From Prevotella sp. UBA7594 (GTDB lineage Bacteria > Bacteroidota > Bacteroidia > Bacteroidales > Bacteroidaceae): a DNA stretch of 54,534 nucleotides. The DNA lies in the NCBI GenBank assembly GCA_002490315.1, contig DLKG01000008.1, positions 1 through 54,534 of the forward strand, in the 5' to 3' direction. The notes beneath the pieces were generated by a model that was given only the letters and a program-made list of their open reading frames with translations, did no database searches and was not told the DNA's origin. Of the stretch, positions 8,660-17,045 are shown piece by piece. Positions within the stretch are counted from its first letter, which is position 1, and each line of letters opens with the position of its first letter. Made by a program: the position numbers and the translations under genes.

Positions 8660-10738
8660 TTACTTTTTAATGCCGTTGCGCTCCAGCAAAGCGTCGATTG
8701 TCGGTTCCTGCCCACGGAAGCGCTTGTAGAGAGTCATGGGATGCTCCGTGCCGCCCTTGGAAAGGATGTTGTCGCGGAAGCTCTGAGCCGTCTTTTGGTC
8801 GAAGATGCCGTTCTTCTTGAACACGCTGAAGGCGTCGGCGTCGAGCACTTCCGCCCATTTGTAGCTATAGTATCCGGCAGCATATCCGCCCGCCATGATG
8901 TGTGAGAACTGCGTTGTCATGCACGTGTCGGGCAACTGCTTCGTCACCATAGCCTTCTCCCAAGCCTTCTTCTCGAAGGCGATGATGTCCTCGTCGAACG
9001 TCTCTTGCTTCGTGTAGTATGCCATGTCGAGGAGTCCGAAGCTCACTTGTCTCATGCAGGCGTACGCCACCATGAAGTTGCGGCTGCGCACGATGCGGTC
9101 GATCAGTTCGTCGGGCATTGGCTCTCCCGTCTTGTAATGGAAGGCGAACGTGCGCAGGAAATCCTTCTCCACGGCGTAGTTCTCCATGAACTGCGACGGC
9201 AGTTCCACGAAGTCCCACCATACGTTGGTGCCGCTCAGACTCTCAAAGCGCGTGTTGGCAAACATTCCGTGGAGCGAATGTCCAAACTCGTGGAGGAACG
9301 TCTCCACTTCGCCGAGCGTGAGAAGCGCGGGCTTTTCGGCAGTGGGCTTGGTGAGGTTCATCACGACGCTTACGTGCGGACGCACGTTGACGCCCTTGCG
9401 GTCGATCCATTGTCCCTGGAATTCCGTCATCCATGCTCCGCCTTGCTTGCCCTTGCGCGGATGGAAGTCGGCGTAGAAGACGGCGAGATAGGAGCCGTCC
9501 TTATCGAACACCTCATACGCCTTCACGTCCGGATGGTAGACGGGTATGTCCTTGTTCTCCTTGAACGTGATGCCATAGAGCTTGTTGGCGAGTCCGAAAA
9601 CGCCGTCGATGACCTTCGACAGTTCGAAATACGGGCGCAGCATCTCGGCGTCAAGGTTGAACTCGCGCATCTGTAGCTTGTGGGAATAGAAGCTGAAGTC
9701 CCAAGGCTGCATCTCGAAGCCGTCGCCCTCCGTCTGCCTTGCCTCCTTTTCGAGCGCCTTCACCTCCTCAATGGCAGTTGGCTTGTAGGCGTCGATGAGG
9801 TCGTCGAGAAGTTTGTAGACATTCTTCTCGTTGGATGCCATGCGGTGCACGAGTACGTAGTCGGCATACGTCTTGTAGCCAAGGAGCTGTGCTATCTCGC
9901 GTCGCAGATTGACAAGCCGCTTGCAGATGTCGAGGTTGTTCTCGGAATTGTCGTGTGTACCCTCCGTGTTGCGTGCCATGTAGAGCTGGCGGCGCAGTTC
10001 ACGCTGCGTGCTGTAAGTCATGAAGGGCGAATAGCTCGGATAGTCGAGCGTGAAGAGCCATCCGTCCTTGCCAGCCTCCTTGGCGGCGAGGGCGGCAGCC
10101 TCGCGTGCCGTTTCGGGCAGTCCGTCGAGCTGAGCCTCGTCCGTGATGTTGAGCGTGAACGCCTTGTTTTCCTTGAGCAGGTTTTGCGAGAACTGGAGGG
10201 AGAGCATGCTTGCCTCCTCCGTCAGCTTGCGCAGACGCTCCTTGCCCTCGTCATCGAGCAGCGCTCCGCTGCGCACGAATCCGTCGTAGCAGTTGTCGAG
10301 GAGCATCTGCTCCTCTGGCGTAAGCTCGCGATGGTGCTCATAGACGTGCTTGATGCGCTCGAAGAGACGCTTGTTGAGCTTCACGTCGTTGGCGTGCTTC
10401 GTCAGCAGCGGACTCATTTTCTGCGCCAGGGCGTCGAGTTCGTCGCACGTCTCTGCACTGAGCATACAGGAGAAGACGGTTGATACGCGTGAGAGAAGAT
10501 CGTAGTAGTTCTCGCCGTTCTCATTGTCGACGCGCACGATAGTGTTCTCGAATGTAGGCTCTTCCGGGTCGTTTACGAGTTTCTCTATCTCCTCGTCGTC
10601 ACGGCGTATGCCTTCAAGGAAAGCCTCCTCGAAGTCGCCGATTTGTATTCGGTTGAATGGAACGGTGTCGTGCGGGGTGTTATAGGGTTCAAAAAACGGA
10701 TTTTTACGCTCCGTTTGGCTTGCGTTATTTTCTAACAT
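8660..10738 (-). CDS. M3 family metallopeptidase (oligopeptidase A / Dcp-like)
   Basis: Zinc metallopeptidase that degrades short peptides. It has 692 residues, the usual M3 length. The zinc motif HEFGH falls at residues 483-487 within ETFLHEFGHSLHGMF, and the third ligand region VELPSQFMENY follows about 30 residues later. The typical M3 mixed C-terminal region also matches (MAGGYAAGYYSYKWAEVLDADAF, spread over more than one motif). No signal peptide is visible, so a cytosolic oligopeptidase is likelier than an exported Dcp. It heads the minus-strand run that continues with dCMP deaminase 59 bases downstream. A TAATTTTG promoter box lies 32 bases upstream of the ATG. Confidence 0.93.
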   Translation of the reverse strand: MLENNASQTERKNPFFEPYNTPHDTVPFNRIQIGDFEEAFLEGIRRDDEEIEKLVNDPEEPTFENTIVRVDNENGENYYDLLSRVSTVFSCMLSAETCDELDALAQKMSPLLTKHANDVKLNKRLFERIKHVYEHHRELTPEEQMLLDNCYDGFVRSGALLDDEGKERLRKLTEEASMLSLQFSQNLLKENKAFTLNITDEAQLDGLPETAREAAALAAKEAGKDGWLFTLDYPSYSPFMTYSTQRELRRQLYMARNTEGTHDNSENNLDICKRLVNLRREIAQLLGYKTYADYVLVHRMASNEKNVYKLLDDLIDAYKPTAIEEVKALEKEARQTEGDGFEMQPWDFSFYSHKLQMREFNLDAEMLRPYFELSKVIDGVFGLANKLYGITFKENKDIPVYHPDVKAYEVFDKDGSYLAVFYADFHPRKGKQGGAWMTEFQGQWIDRKGVNVRPHVSVVMNLTKPTAEKPALLTLGEVETFLHEFGHSLHGMFANTRFESLSGTNVWWDFVELPSQFMENYAVEKDFLRTFAFHYKTGEPMPDELIDRIVRSRNFMVAYACMRQVSFGLLDMAYYTKQETFDEDIIAFEKKAWEKAMVTKQLPDTCMTTQFSHIMAGGYAAGYYSYKWAEVLDADAFSVFKKNGIFDQKTAQSFRDNILSKGGTEHPMTLYKRFRGQEPTIDALLERNGIKK

Positions 10739-10769
10739 ACTAATATGAAAATGTGTGATATATCGTATG

Positions 10770-10777
10770 CAAAATTA
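10770..10777 (-). promoter_or_regulatory. Bacteroidota-type -7 box upstream of the M3 peptidase
   Basis: On the minus strand the bases read TAATTTTG, an exact match to the TAnnTTTG consensus. It lies 32 bases upstream of the peptidase ATG. A clear -33 TTTG partner at the expected distance is not visible. It probably drives the five-gene run down to menC. Confidence 0.55.
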
Positions 10778-10832
10778 CGGAAAATATCGCAGAAGATGAT
10801 AGTAGTGCGTGTTTTTAACTTATATTATAATG

Positions 10833-11498
10833 TCAGTGCAGCATCTCTACGTTTTTGACGCTTATGATGCCACGGCTGAAGCGTAGCAGTCCGTCGTCCT
10901 GCATTGCGTTGAGCGCCTCCGAAACGGCGAGGCGCCCCGTACCTATTTCCTGTGCGAGGCGCGTCATCTTTACGCGTATGGTTTTCTCGCCTGACGGCAC
11001 GGCGCAATGCATGCGTATGAAGAGGGCAATCCTCTCGCGTATGTCGTTGGGCATAGGCAGCCAAAGCTTGCGCTCCGCCTTCTGCGCTATGGCGGAGATG
11101 GCGTTGATGAGATTGATGCGGAAGATGATGAACTCGTCGGAGATGTGCATGAGATCGTTCTTGCCTATCTCTACCGTGTCGCATGACGTAGCGGCGACGA
11201 GCGTCTGTGTGTATTGCTGGGAGAGTCCGCTGAGACATTCTGGCTGAATGATGCAGGGTGCTTCCACGTGCTCCTCAAGGGAGTAGCCGTGGTCGGCGGC
11301 GTAGGCTATCGACGTGGCTTGTCCGTTGAGGATGATGCAGATGTTGCGGCACGCCTCTCCCTCGCTCTTTATGACCTGCCCTGGGGCAAACTTGCTGAAG
11401 GTGAACTTCGTCTGTCCGATGATTTGCAGCAAGTTGTCGGTGGTGAGTCCCTGGAAAAGCGGACTTTCCTTTAGACGTTCGAGGAGGTTGAGAGCCAT
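10833..11498 (-). CDS. Crp/Fnr family transcriptional regulator
   Basis: A 221-residue regulator with the standard two-domain layout. Residues about 15-115 form a cyclic-nucleotide-binding-type beta roll (SPLFQGLTTDNLLQII, then FAPGQVIKSEGEACRNICII and LNGQATSI). A dimerisation helix follows, and a winged helix-turn-helix lies at about 150-215 (VKMTRLAQEIGTGRLAVSEA, then MQDDGLLRFSRGIISV). No FNR-type N-terminal cysteine cluster is seen, so an iron-sulphur oxygen sensor is unlikely. The ligand is unknown. It sits 10 bases downstream of the apbE stop, at the end of the minus-strand run starting with DUF4199. A link to flavin or redox control is possible but not shown. Confidence 0.9.
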   Translation of the reverse strand: MALNLLERLKESPLFQGLTTDNLLQIIGQTKFTFSKFAPGQVIKSEGEACRNICIILNGQATSIAYAADHGYSLEEHVEAPCIIQPECLSGLSQQYTQTLVAATSCDTVEIGKNDLMHISDEFIIFRINLINAISAIAQKAERKLWLPMPNDIRERIALFIRMHCAVPSGEKTIRVKMTRLAQEIGTGRLAVSEALNAMQDDGLLRFSRGIISVKNVEMLH

Positions 11499-11508
11499 TT
11501 GCTGTTGT

Positions 11509-12525
11509 TTAGTTGATGATTTTTCCCTTCATCGACGGCGAGAACCAAACTTTCAGGTTGCCCTTGTGGTCGCTGTAGATGAGGTACGCCATGAGTTCGG
11601 GATGCTTGTCGAGCACCAGCTTTGCACGCTCCATGCCCATCACCATGAACGACGTGGCATAGGCGTCGGCTTCGGCGCAGTTGCTGGCGAGCACCGTGGC
11701 TGAGAGTATGCTGTGCTGCACGGGGTAGCCCGTTGCGGGGTCGATGGTGTGGGCGTATTTCTTGCCTCCGCGGTAGTAGAAGTTACGGTAGTTGCCGCTT
11801 GTAGCCATGGCGCGGTCTTTCACGTTGAGCACGGTCTGCAGCTCGGTGTTGGTGGCAAGGGAGTCGTCAGTGGGCTTGGTGACGCCTATCTTCCACGGCA
11901 GGCGTTTCTCGCTGATGCCGTGGGTGACGACCTCGCCGCCAATCTCCACCATGTAGTTGTCGATGCCTCTACGGCGCAAGAGCTGTGCCACGACGTCGCA
12001 ACCGTAACCCTTGGCGATGGCACTACAGTCGAGCATCACGCGCGGGTCCGACTTCGTGACGCGGTGGTTCTGCAGTTTCACCTTCTTGTAGCCGACGATG
12101 GAGCGCAGCGAGTCGATGGCAGTCTTTGTCGGCGGATTGCCTGTTTTGAAGCCGAAGCCCCAGGCGTTGACGAGTGGTGCCACGGTGATGTCGAAAGCGC
12201 CGTCCGTGTTGTCGGAAACTCTTTCTGCGAGCGTGAAGACGTTGTCGAACATCTCGTTGGTCTCCACGTTTTCGCCGCGGTTGATGCGCGATATCACCGA
12301 CTCCTTGTTGAACATGGAGAGGGCGGCGTCGACCTTGGCAAGCTCAGCCACGATGTCGGCATTGATGGACGAATCGTTCTGGTAGGTGATGTGATAGAAC
12401 GTGCCGAACACTTGTCCTTCGTCGTGCTGATAGGGTGTGTTGTGCTGCTGTCGTACGATGTATATCGTTCCGACGATGAGGAACACGAGCAGCGGCAGGC
12501 GCCACAGGAGTCTTTTTCTTGTCAT
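11509..12525 (-). CDS. apbE: FAD:protein FMN transferase (ApbE family)
   Basis: Attaches FMN covalently to threonine residues of periplasmic flavoproteins such as the NqrB/NqrC or RnfG subunits. The start chosen here, 12525, gives 338 residues beginning with a basic stretch and one hydrophobic helix (LLVFLIVGTIYIV), which is a membrane anchor or signal. An upstream ATG at 12576 would add 17 residues and overlap the preceding gene. Family motifs include MFNKESVISRIN, FDITVAPLVNAWGFGF, LDCSAIAKGYGCDVVAQLL, YMVEIGGEV and the Mg-site region HTIDPATGYPV. The late SFMVMGMERA helix is also typical. It lies between DUF6048 and the Crp/Fnr gene. The organism's Na+-NQR or Rnf complex, its presumed client, is not in this window. 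Confidence 0.92.
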   Translation of the reverse strand: MTRKRLLWRLPLLVFLIVGTIYIVRQQHNTPYQHDEGQVFGTFYHITYQNDSSINADIVAELAKVDAALSMFNKESVISRINRGENVETNEMFDNVFTLAERVSDNTDGAFDITVAPLVNAWGFGFKTGNPPTKTAIDSLRSIVGYKKVKLQNHRVTKSDPRVMLDCSAIAKGYGCDVVAQLLRRRGIDNYMVEIGGEVVTHGISEKRLPWKIGVTKPTDDSLATNTELQTVLNVKDRAMATSGNYRNFYYRGGKKYAHTIDPATGYPVQHSILSATVLASNCAEADAYATSFMVMGMERAKLVLDKHPELMAYLIYSDHKGNLKVWFSPSMKGKIIN

Positions 12526-12565
12526 TATGATTGAATGTTTAACTTGTTTCTTGACGTAGAGGGGG

Positions 12566-13276
12566 CTACAGTTCAAAGATCACGTTGAACGTGCCGCCGA
12601 GCCGCGTGCCGCCCTGTTTGCCGTAGCCGGGCACATACCATGTGTTGCCCATGTCGCCATCGTTATGGAAGAGGCGCTTGCGATAGCGCAGCGACCATCC
12701 GAGCCGGAACGGACCGGCTATCTTCGCGTCGACTCCGAATAGCAGTTCCATCCAGTGATAGTTGGCGCTGACGCCGTTCATGCCGTAGTTGGCGTCGTCG
12801 CCCCAGACGGGGTCCTTGATGCCTGTGCCTGCCACGTCGAATTTGTAGTAGGTCATGGCGTAGCGTGCTCCGACGTAGATGCGGTAGTCGTCGTGCTTGT
12901 GCTTGGCGATGTTGAAGTCGAGTCCGAATCGCCAATAGGGTGCCGACGTCTTGTATTTGATGTTGGTGGTAGGGTTGTTGGTGTCTGCCGTGCCGTAGCC
13001 AAGCTCGAAAACGGGGAAGTAGCGGTCCTTGAGATTGACGCGCAGGGCTGCCTCATACTGCCCGTAGTCGCTGAAGGCAATCTGTGCCAGCCCCACGACG
13101 TCGGCAGAGACGGCGACGCCGCGGAAGAACGCCACGGAGTCTTCCTTGGCCTCCTCCTGGTTTCGCTGTGAGCTTCGCCGCGAGCCTTGTGCGTCGGCGA
13201 CTGCCACTGACGCCATCAAGGCGAGGCTAATTGCCGCGGCTCTTGAAAGAAATGAGGAAATGCGCTTTTGCGTCAT
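12566..13276 (-). CDS. DUF6048 family predicted outer-membrane beta-barrel protein
   Basis: A 236-residue exported protein of unknown function. A signal peptide ends near VAVADAQG. The rest is a set of alternating amphipathic beta strands rich in Tyr, Trp and Gly (for example FELGYGTADTNN, YWRFGLDFNIAKHKHDDYRI, FRLGWSLRYRKRLFH), and the chain ends with the aromatic/hydrophobic strand FNVIFEL. That pattern fits a small outer-membrane barrel. I recognise it as DUF6048, which in Bacteroidota travels with DUF6452. Here the DUF6452 gene lies just upstream and overlaps this start by 50 bases, which supports paired function. No enzymatic role is suggested. Confidence 0.8.
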   Translation of the reverse strand: MTQKRISSFLSRAAAISLALMASVAVADAQGSRRSSQRNQEEAKEDSVAFFRGVAVSADVVGLAQIAFSDYGQYEAALRVNLKDRYFPVFELGYGTADTNNPTTNIKYKTSAPYWRFGLDFNIAKHKHDDYRIYVGARYAMTYYKFDVAGTGIKDPVWGDDANYGMNGVSANYHWMELLFGVDAKIAGPFRLGWSLRYRKRLFHNDGDMGNTWYVPGYGKQGGTRLGGTFNVIFEL

Positions 13277-13730
13277 TGTATGTAACCTTGTTGTTGTTTA
13301 CCTGAATGTTGTCGATGGCGTTGGTTGTGAATCTTACGCCGAGAATGGTGTGGAAGAACGCCGGATTGCAGTCGACCGACTCGAAGTGGGGCTGGTTTTC
13401 CTTCTCCACCCACACCGTGTCGACCGTCTCCATGCCCGTGTCCTTCTGCTTTAGTGAGAAGATATAGACGTCCTCCGTGCGCGTGTAGCTCATGGGCACG
13501 GCAATGCTGTCGAAGTCGACGAGCCGATTGACGAGCACCGTGTCCTCGCCGATGTTGTCGGCTGAGCGCGGCGTCGCCACCGTCAGCGTGTCGTCCATCT
13601 TTGCCGTGCTGCCGGCGAGCCGGAATGAGGCGTAGACGCGGTTGTTGAGTGGACAGTCGATCGACGAGCATGCCACAAGCGCGAGGACGGCGAGCAGGAG
13701 GGCAGCGGTTTGTAAGGTGATGTTTCGCAT
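13227..13730 (-). CDS. DUF6452 family lipoprotein
   Basis: A predicted 167-residue lipoprotein of unknown function. The start at 13730 gives a clean lipoprotein signal (LLLAVLALVACSSIDCPLNN), with the lipid-anchored cysteine in the lipobox LVAC. The frame extends further upstream, but that part overlaps the glycosyltransferase gene and has no export signal. The body is mostly beta, with a phrase DTLTVATPRSADNIGEDTVL and the tail VTYNDAKAHFLISFKSRGN. It overlaps the DUF6048 start by 50 bases, and the pair is a common Bacteroidota couple, perhaps an outer-membrane barrel with its lipoprotein partner (inference). Confidence 0.8.
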   Translation of the reverse strand: MRNITLQTAALLLAVLALVACSSIDCPLNNRVYASFRLAGSTAKMDDTLTVATPRSADNIGEDTVLVNRLVDFDSIAVPMSYTRTEDVYIFSLKQKDTGMETVDTVWVEKENQPHFESVDCNPAFFHTILGVRFTTNAIDNIQVNNNKVTYNDAKAHFLISFKSRGN

Positions 13731-13780
13731 TTTTGTCTGACTGTTGGTGAGGGGGGATTGGAGTTGGCTATGCCGGGGAT

Positions 13781-14752
13781 TTACTTCTCGCAGCGCAGCG
13801 TCTTCTCTATCTGGTAGTCGTTGCGGTTCTGCGACGAGCGGCTTACGAGGTCGCCGATAAATCCGGCGAGGAAGAGCTGCGTGCCTATCATCATCATCGT
13901 CAGGGCGATGAAGAAATAGGGCGAGTCGGTGATGAGCCTCTGCGGTATGCCGTGGGAGAGACACCATAGCTTGTCGGCGCCGAGCAGACAGACGGCTACA
14001 AAGCCTATGAAAAACATGATGGTGCCAAGGAAGCCGAAGACGTGCATCGGCTTGCGTCCGAAGCTGGAGAGAAACCACAGCGTGATGAGGTCGAGATAAC
14101 CGTTGAAGAAGCGGTTCCATCCCATGAACTTCGACTTGCCGAACTTGCGTGCCTGATGGTGTACGGGCTTCTCGCCAATCTTGTCGAAGCCGGCGTTCTT
14201 GGCGAGATAGGGAATGTAGCGGTGCATCTCGCCGTACACCTCTATGTTCTTCACCACCTCGCGACGGTACGCCTTGAGGCCGCAGTTGAAGTCGTGGAGA
14301 TTATGTATGCCGCTCACCTTGCGTGCCGTGGCATTGAAGAGCTTCGTGGGGATGGTCTTCGAGAGCGGATCGCCCTGTTTGCGGTTCTGCTTATAGCCGC
14401 TGACGAGGTCGTAGCCTTCGTCGACAATCATGTGATAGAGCGAAGGTATCTCGTCGGGCGAGTCCTGAAGGTCGGCATCCATCGTTATCACGACGTCGCC
14501 CTGCGCCTCCTTGAAGCCGCAGTAGAGCGCGGGGCTCTTGCCGTAGTTGCGGCGAAACTTTATGCCCTTCACCGCCGGCGACTTCTGTGCGAGGTCCTCG
14601 ATGACGTTCCAGGAGTTGTCGGTCGACCCGTCGTTGACGAATATCACCTCATAGGTGAAGTTATTGTTTCTCATCACGCGCTCTATCCACGCGTAGAGTT
14701 CGGGGAGCGACTCCTCCTCGTTGAACAAAGGAATGACAACTGATATGTCCAT
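13781..14752 (-). CDS. Family 2 glycosyltransferase, polyprenyl-phosphate type (GtrB/ArnC-like)
   Basis: A 323-residue membrane glycosyltransferase. The GT-A domain fills residues 1-220, with ISVVIPLFNEEESLPELY at the N-terminus, the nucleotide-binding NDGSTDNSW, and the metal-binding DADLQDSPDE. Two C-terminal hydrophobic segments (around GFLGTIMFFIGFVAVCLLG and YFFIALTMMMIGTQLFLAGF) match GtrB/DPM1-type enzymes, which transfer a sugar from a nucleotide donor to undecaprenyl or dolichyl phosphate. The sugar cannot be told. It sits 18 bases downstream of the DUF4199 gene, a neighbour often seen with it in Bacteroidota. Confidence 0.9.
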   Translation of the reverse strand: MDISVVIPLFNEEESLPELYAWIERVMRNNNFTYEVIFVNDGSTDNSWNVIEDLAQKSPAVKGIKFRRNYGKSPALYCGFKEAQGDVVITMDADLQDSPDEIPSLYHMIVDEGYDLVSGYKQNRKQGDPLSKTIPTKLFNATARKVSGIHNLHDFNCGLKAYRREVVKNIEVYGEMHRYIPYLAKNAGFDKIGEKPVHHQARKFGKSKFMGWNRFFNGYLDLITLWFLSSFGRKPMHVFGFLGTIMFFIGFVAVCLLGADKLWCLSHGIPQRLITDSPYFFIALTMMMIGTQLFLAGFIGDLVSRSSQNRNDYQIEKTLRCEK

Positions 14753-14770
14753 ATATCTTTGGTTTGATGT

Positions 14771-15298
14771 TTATATGATGTATTTGCGGCGCTTGCCTAC
14801 GAGTGCCAGAAAGAGGCTCAAGACGGCTCCGATGAATATGTTCTGCATCATGAACATGAACGCCCATTCTACGGGTGTTATCATCTTCACGGCAGTTATG
14901 GTATGGCTGATGTCCTGGCGGCTCATGCCGTTCTTCTCATAGAAGGGTGCCAAGACCTGCATTGAGTCGGCAAACATCTTCGCGAACGCGCCGTTGTCGA
15001 GGAAGCGGAAGTAGGCAAACTGCACGAGGGCGAACACCAGCGAGGCGTAGAAGAACACGTAAGCACAGTAGGCGAAGGCGCGGCGAAAGGATATGTAGCC
15101 GTAGAGGGCGTGATCGCGGAATTTCGTGAGGCGCCAGCCTACGACGAACGGCGTCGCCAAGGCGAGCAGATTGCCTATTATGCCAGCCTGGACTATCGTC
15201 ATGCAGGCGAAGCTTGCCGTCCAGACAAGGGCGAGCAGCAACGCGTCCTGGCGGGCAAATGCCTTTAGCTGGACGAGGGTCTCTATTCTAATCATCAA
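14771..15298 (-). CDS. DUF4199 family integral membrane protein
   Basis: A 175-residue membrane protein of unknown function with four hydrophobic segments: two near residues 20-55, one near 70-95 and one near 145-165. The chain ends in a basic cytoplasmic tail (VGKRRKYII). The loop between the third and fourth segments is polar and carries FYEKNGMSRQDI, a DUF4199 feature. It is the first gene of a minus-strand run with the glycosyltransferase, DUF6452, DUF6048, apbE and the Crp/Fnr gene. A TAAATTTG promoter box lies 36 bases upstream. No enzymatic motif is visible. Confidence 0.82.
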   Translation of the reverse strand: MMIRIETLVQLKAFARQDALLLALVWTASFACMTIVQAGIIGNLLALATPFVVGWRLTKFRDHALYGYISFRRAFAYCAYVFFYASLVFALVQFAYFRFLDNGAFAKMFADSMQVLAPFYEKNGMSRQDISHTITAVKMITPVEWAFMFMMQNIFIGAVLSLFLALVGKRRKYII

Positions 15299-15334
15299 AA
15301 ATCAATTAAAAAGTATAGTTTTATAAAACGTCTG

Positions 15335-15342
15335 CAAATTTA
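15335..15342 (-). promoter_or_regulatory. Bacteroidota-type -7 box upstream of DUF4199
   Basis: The minus strand reads TAAATTTG, matching TAnnTTTG, 36 bases upstream of the DUF4199 ATG. No good -33 partner is seen. It probably starts the six-gene run that ends with the Crp/Fnr regulator. Confidence 0.5.
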
Positions 15343-15643
15343 CTACTTCTTTTTCAATTAGCCGTATGTTGGGGAGTAAAATTTCGGTTCTCCCGACATT
15401 TTATGGACGAGCCGACATTTCGCTTATTCATGGATGACAGACTGATGCAAATATCGTGATTGGAGTAAAAAAGTGTTACAAAATGATTTTTCAATCTGGA
15501 GTTTTTCTCTCTGCGAAAAGTCTGTGGAAGCGGTTCTCATTCCGCGAATTTATTCCTTTATTCTTACAAAAAGGCTTCCGAGAAGGCGTAGAAGACTTTT
15601 TTCGGCTTGTAAAACGCTGCTATTGACTTGCAAAAGTTCCACA

Positions 15644-15686
15644 TTACGGGAGGCAAAGTGGCGCTTTACGGGAGCTAAAGTGGCGC
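15644..15686. repeat. Two tandem 22-base direct repeats
   Basis: Copies start at 15644 and 15666. They share TTACGGGAG, then GC or CT, then AAAGTGGCGC, so 19 of 21 compared bases are identical. They lie in a non-coding stretch about 330 bases upstream of the gene at 16017. They could be a protein-binding direct repeat or a remnant of a dispersed repeat family; the sequence alone does not decide. Confidence 0.6.
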
Positions 15687-15971
15687 TTTAAAGACGACGC
15701 GCCCATGCTTTTGCCGTTTTCGCCTTGCACACAAGTTTCTACGCCACGTCTATCTATCTGGCGCACAGCGCTTTCTTCGCTGCACACAAATCCTTGAAGA
15801 AAAACCGGGCAAAGAGCGGATTGCTGATTCTTTCGCGAGTTTTGAGCAATGGACAATGCAAATATTGTCATTCGACAGAGGGCAACTACCTATCCGTACA
15901 AAAATTATCCGCTACCATGCGTGGTACTACAAAAAAACTGAGTCAGCGTGCCGTCTTCAACTATAAATTAG

Positions 15972-15979
15972 TAATTTTG
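15972..15979 (+). promoter_or_regulatory. Bacteroidota-type -7 box for the gene at 16017
   Basis: TAATTTTG matches TAnnTTTG and lies 37 bases upstream of the ATG at 16017. A convincing -33 TTTG is lacking. The adenine-rich stretch just before the start (about 16006-16018) is typical of Bacteroidota leaders that lack a strong Shine-Dalgarno. Confidence 0.5.
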
Positions 15980-16016
15980 CAAATGTAACATTCACAACAA
16001 TTACAAACAAAAAAAA

Positions 16017-16880
16017 ATGACAAGACCAATGAACACTCTAAAATTACTTTTCATTGCCGTTCTGCTTCTCTCTGCCGGAACGCTGCCGGCTCAGGAATCG
16101 CGCAACGCCCACCTTTACACCATCCTCGACAAAGTGGACTACACGCCGAAGAAGAAAACCGTGCTCGACGTCCTCACCGACGTGCTCGTAACCGGAGAGA
16201 CCACCACCGACAACTCCGAGTACATCGCCCCCGTGCGCGCTGCCATCGTGAAGGGACTCTCCGCCACCCACCGTATGTCTGTCGTGGACGGCATCGACGA
16301 CATGCCGAAAGACATGGCTCCGGCGTACTACATGGATGCCACCATCTCCAGCCTCTCCACAACGACAAAGACGGAAGTGGTGGACGAGAAGAAAAATACG
16401 AAGCGGACGCTCTACAAGGTGTTCGTCAGCGTCATTCTCCACCTGAAAGACACGCGGAGCGGAGAGGTGACGGCAAGCCCGCAGTTCAACGTATCGGAAT
16501 ATTCCATGACATGGGTGACGTCGGCACAGACTGCCATGAGCAACGCTCTTGGCGAGCTTTCCAAAGAGGTGTGCAAATATTTCAACCGCTTTGCACCGCT
16601 CTACGCCAACATCGTTGAGGGTGCGCGCGACAATAACGACAAGCAAAAGGAGGTTTACATCGACCTCGGCGAGAAAGACGGTGTCTACAAGGGGCTGCAC
16701 TTCAATGTCTTCACCGTCAAGACCGTGGCTGGCAAGGAAGCTAAGAAGCAAATCGGCAAACTGAAAATCAGCGATGTGCAGGGCGACGAATTAAGCCTCT
16801 GCAAGGTGCTTAGCGGCGGCAAGGACATCAAGGCTGCCATCGACGCCGGGGAAAACATCAGCGTGCGGTCGAGCGACTAA
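16017..16880 (+). CDS. Exported protein with FlgT-C-like C-terminal domain, unknown function
   Basis: A 287-residue secreted or periplasmic protein. The signal peptide (LLFIAVLLLSAGTLPAQ) ends near residue 25. A second ATG at 16029 would also keep the signal intact. Residues about 35-195 have a mixed alpha/beta pattern like CsgG- or LpoB-type domains (ATISSLSTTTKTEVVDE, then VFVSVILHLKDTRSGEV). Residues about 215-287 (VYIDLGEKDGVYKGLHFNVF, ending with GENISVRSSD) resemble the FlgT C-terminal domain. Bacteroidota lack classical flagella, so an envelope-assembly role is more likely than a flagellar one. It is a single gene with its own promoter box and is followed by a palindromic element. The domain assignment is tentative. 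Confidence 0.7.
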   Translation: MTRPMNTLKLLFIAVLLLSAGTLPAQESRNAHLYTILDKVDYTPKKKTVLDVLTDVLVTGETTTDNSEYIAPVRAAIVKGLSATHRMSVVDGIDDMPKDMAPAYYMDATISSLSTTTKTEVVDEKKNTKRTLYKVFVSVILHLKDTRSGEVTASPQFNVSEYSMTWVTSAQTAMSNALGELSKEVCKYFNRFAPLYANIVEGARDNNDKQKEVYIDLGEKDGVYKGLHFNVFTVKTVAGKEAKKQIGKLKISDVQGDELSLCKVLSGGKDIKAAIDAGENISVRSSD

Positions 16881-16901
16881 ATAGAATACTGCAAGATTAG
16901 A

Positions 16902-16999
16902 GGAGGGTGTCAAAAGGCAAAATTGCAATTTTATCCGTAGCGGAGGTCTCCGGCCTCCGCTACGGATAATCCCAATTTGCGAGTTTTGACACACCCTCC
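16902..16999. repeat. 98-base MITE-like palindromic element, copy 1
   Basis: The outer inverted termini are GGAGGGTGTCAAAA (16902-16915) and TTTTGACACACCCTCC (16984-16999). The inner perfect 16-bp stem is TTATCCGTAGCGGAGG (16931-16946) with CCTCCGCTACGGATAA (16954-16969), closed by a 7-base loop. CAATTT-type blocks lie between the outer and inner arms. It sits 22 bases after the stop of the gene at 16017 and may also serve as a bidirectional terminator. A diverged, longer copy is at 24175-24347. Confidence 0.85.
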
Positions 17000-17045
17000 C
17001 ATAGGCTTTTGGGCTTTCTTGCTAAGGCAAGTGGCAAGCCCTCCA

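Larger units (their letters stand above)
15299..16016. other. 718-base intergenic region, no gene supported
   Basis: This separates two divergent transcription units. It holds a -7 box for each direction (15335-15342 minus, 15972-15979 plus) and a 22-base direct repeat at 15644-15686. The short open frames here have no conserved motifs and no plausible start region, so I do not call them genes. The middle part looks like decayed or repetitive sequence. Confidence 0.6.

Noticed and set aside
13731..14120. Upstream extension of the DUF6452 frame
   Set aside because: It overlaps the glycosyltransferase gene and would bury the lipoprotein signal inside the protein.
15473..15988. Short frames in the 15299-16016 intergenic region
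   Set aside because: They overlap each other on both strands, contain the direct repeat and promoter box, and show no conserved sequence.
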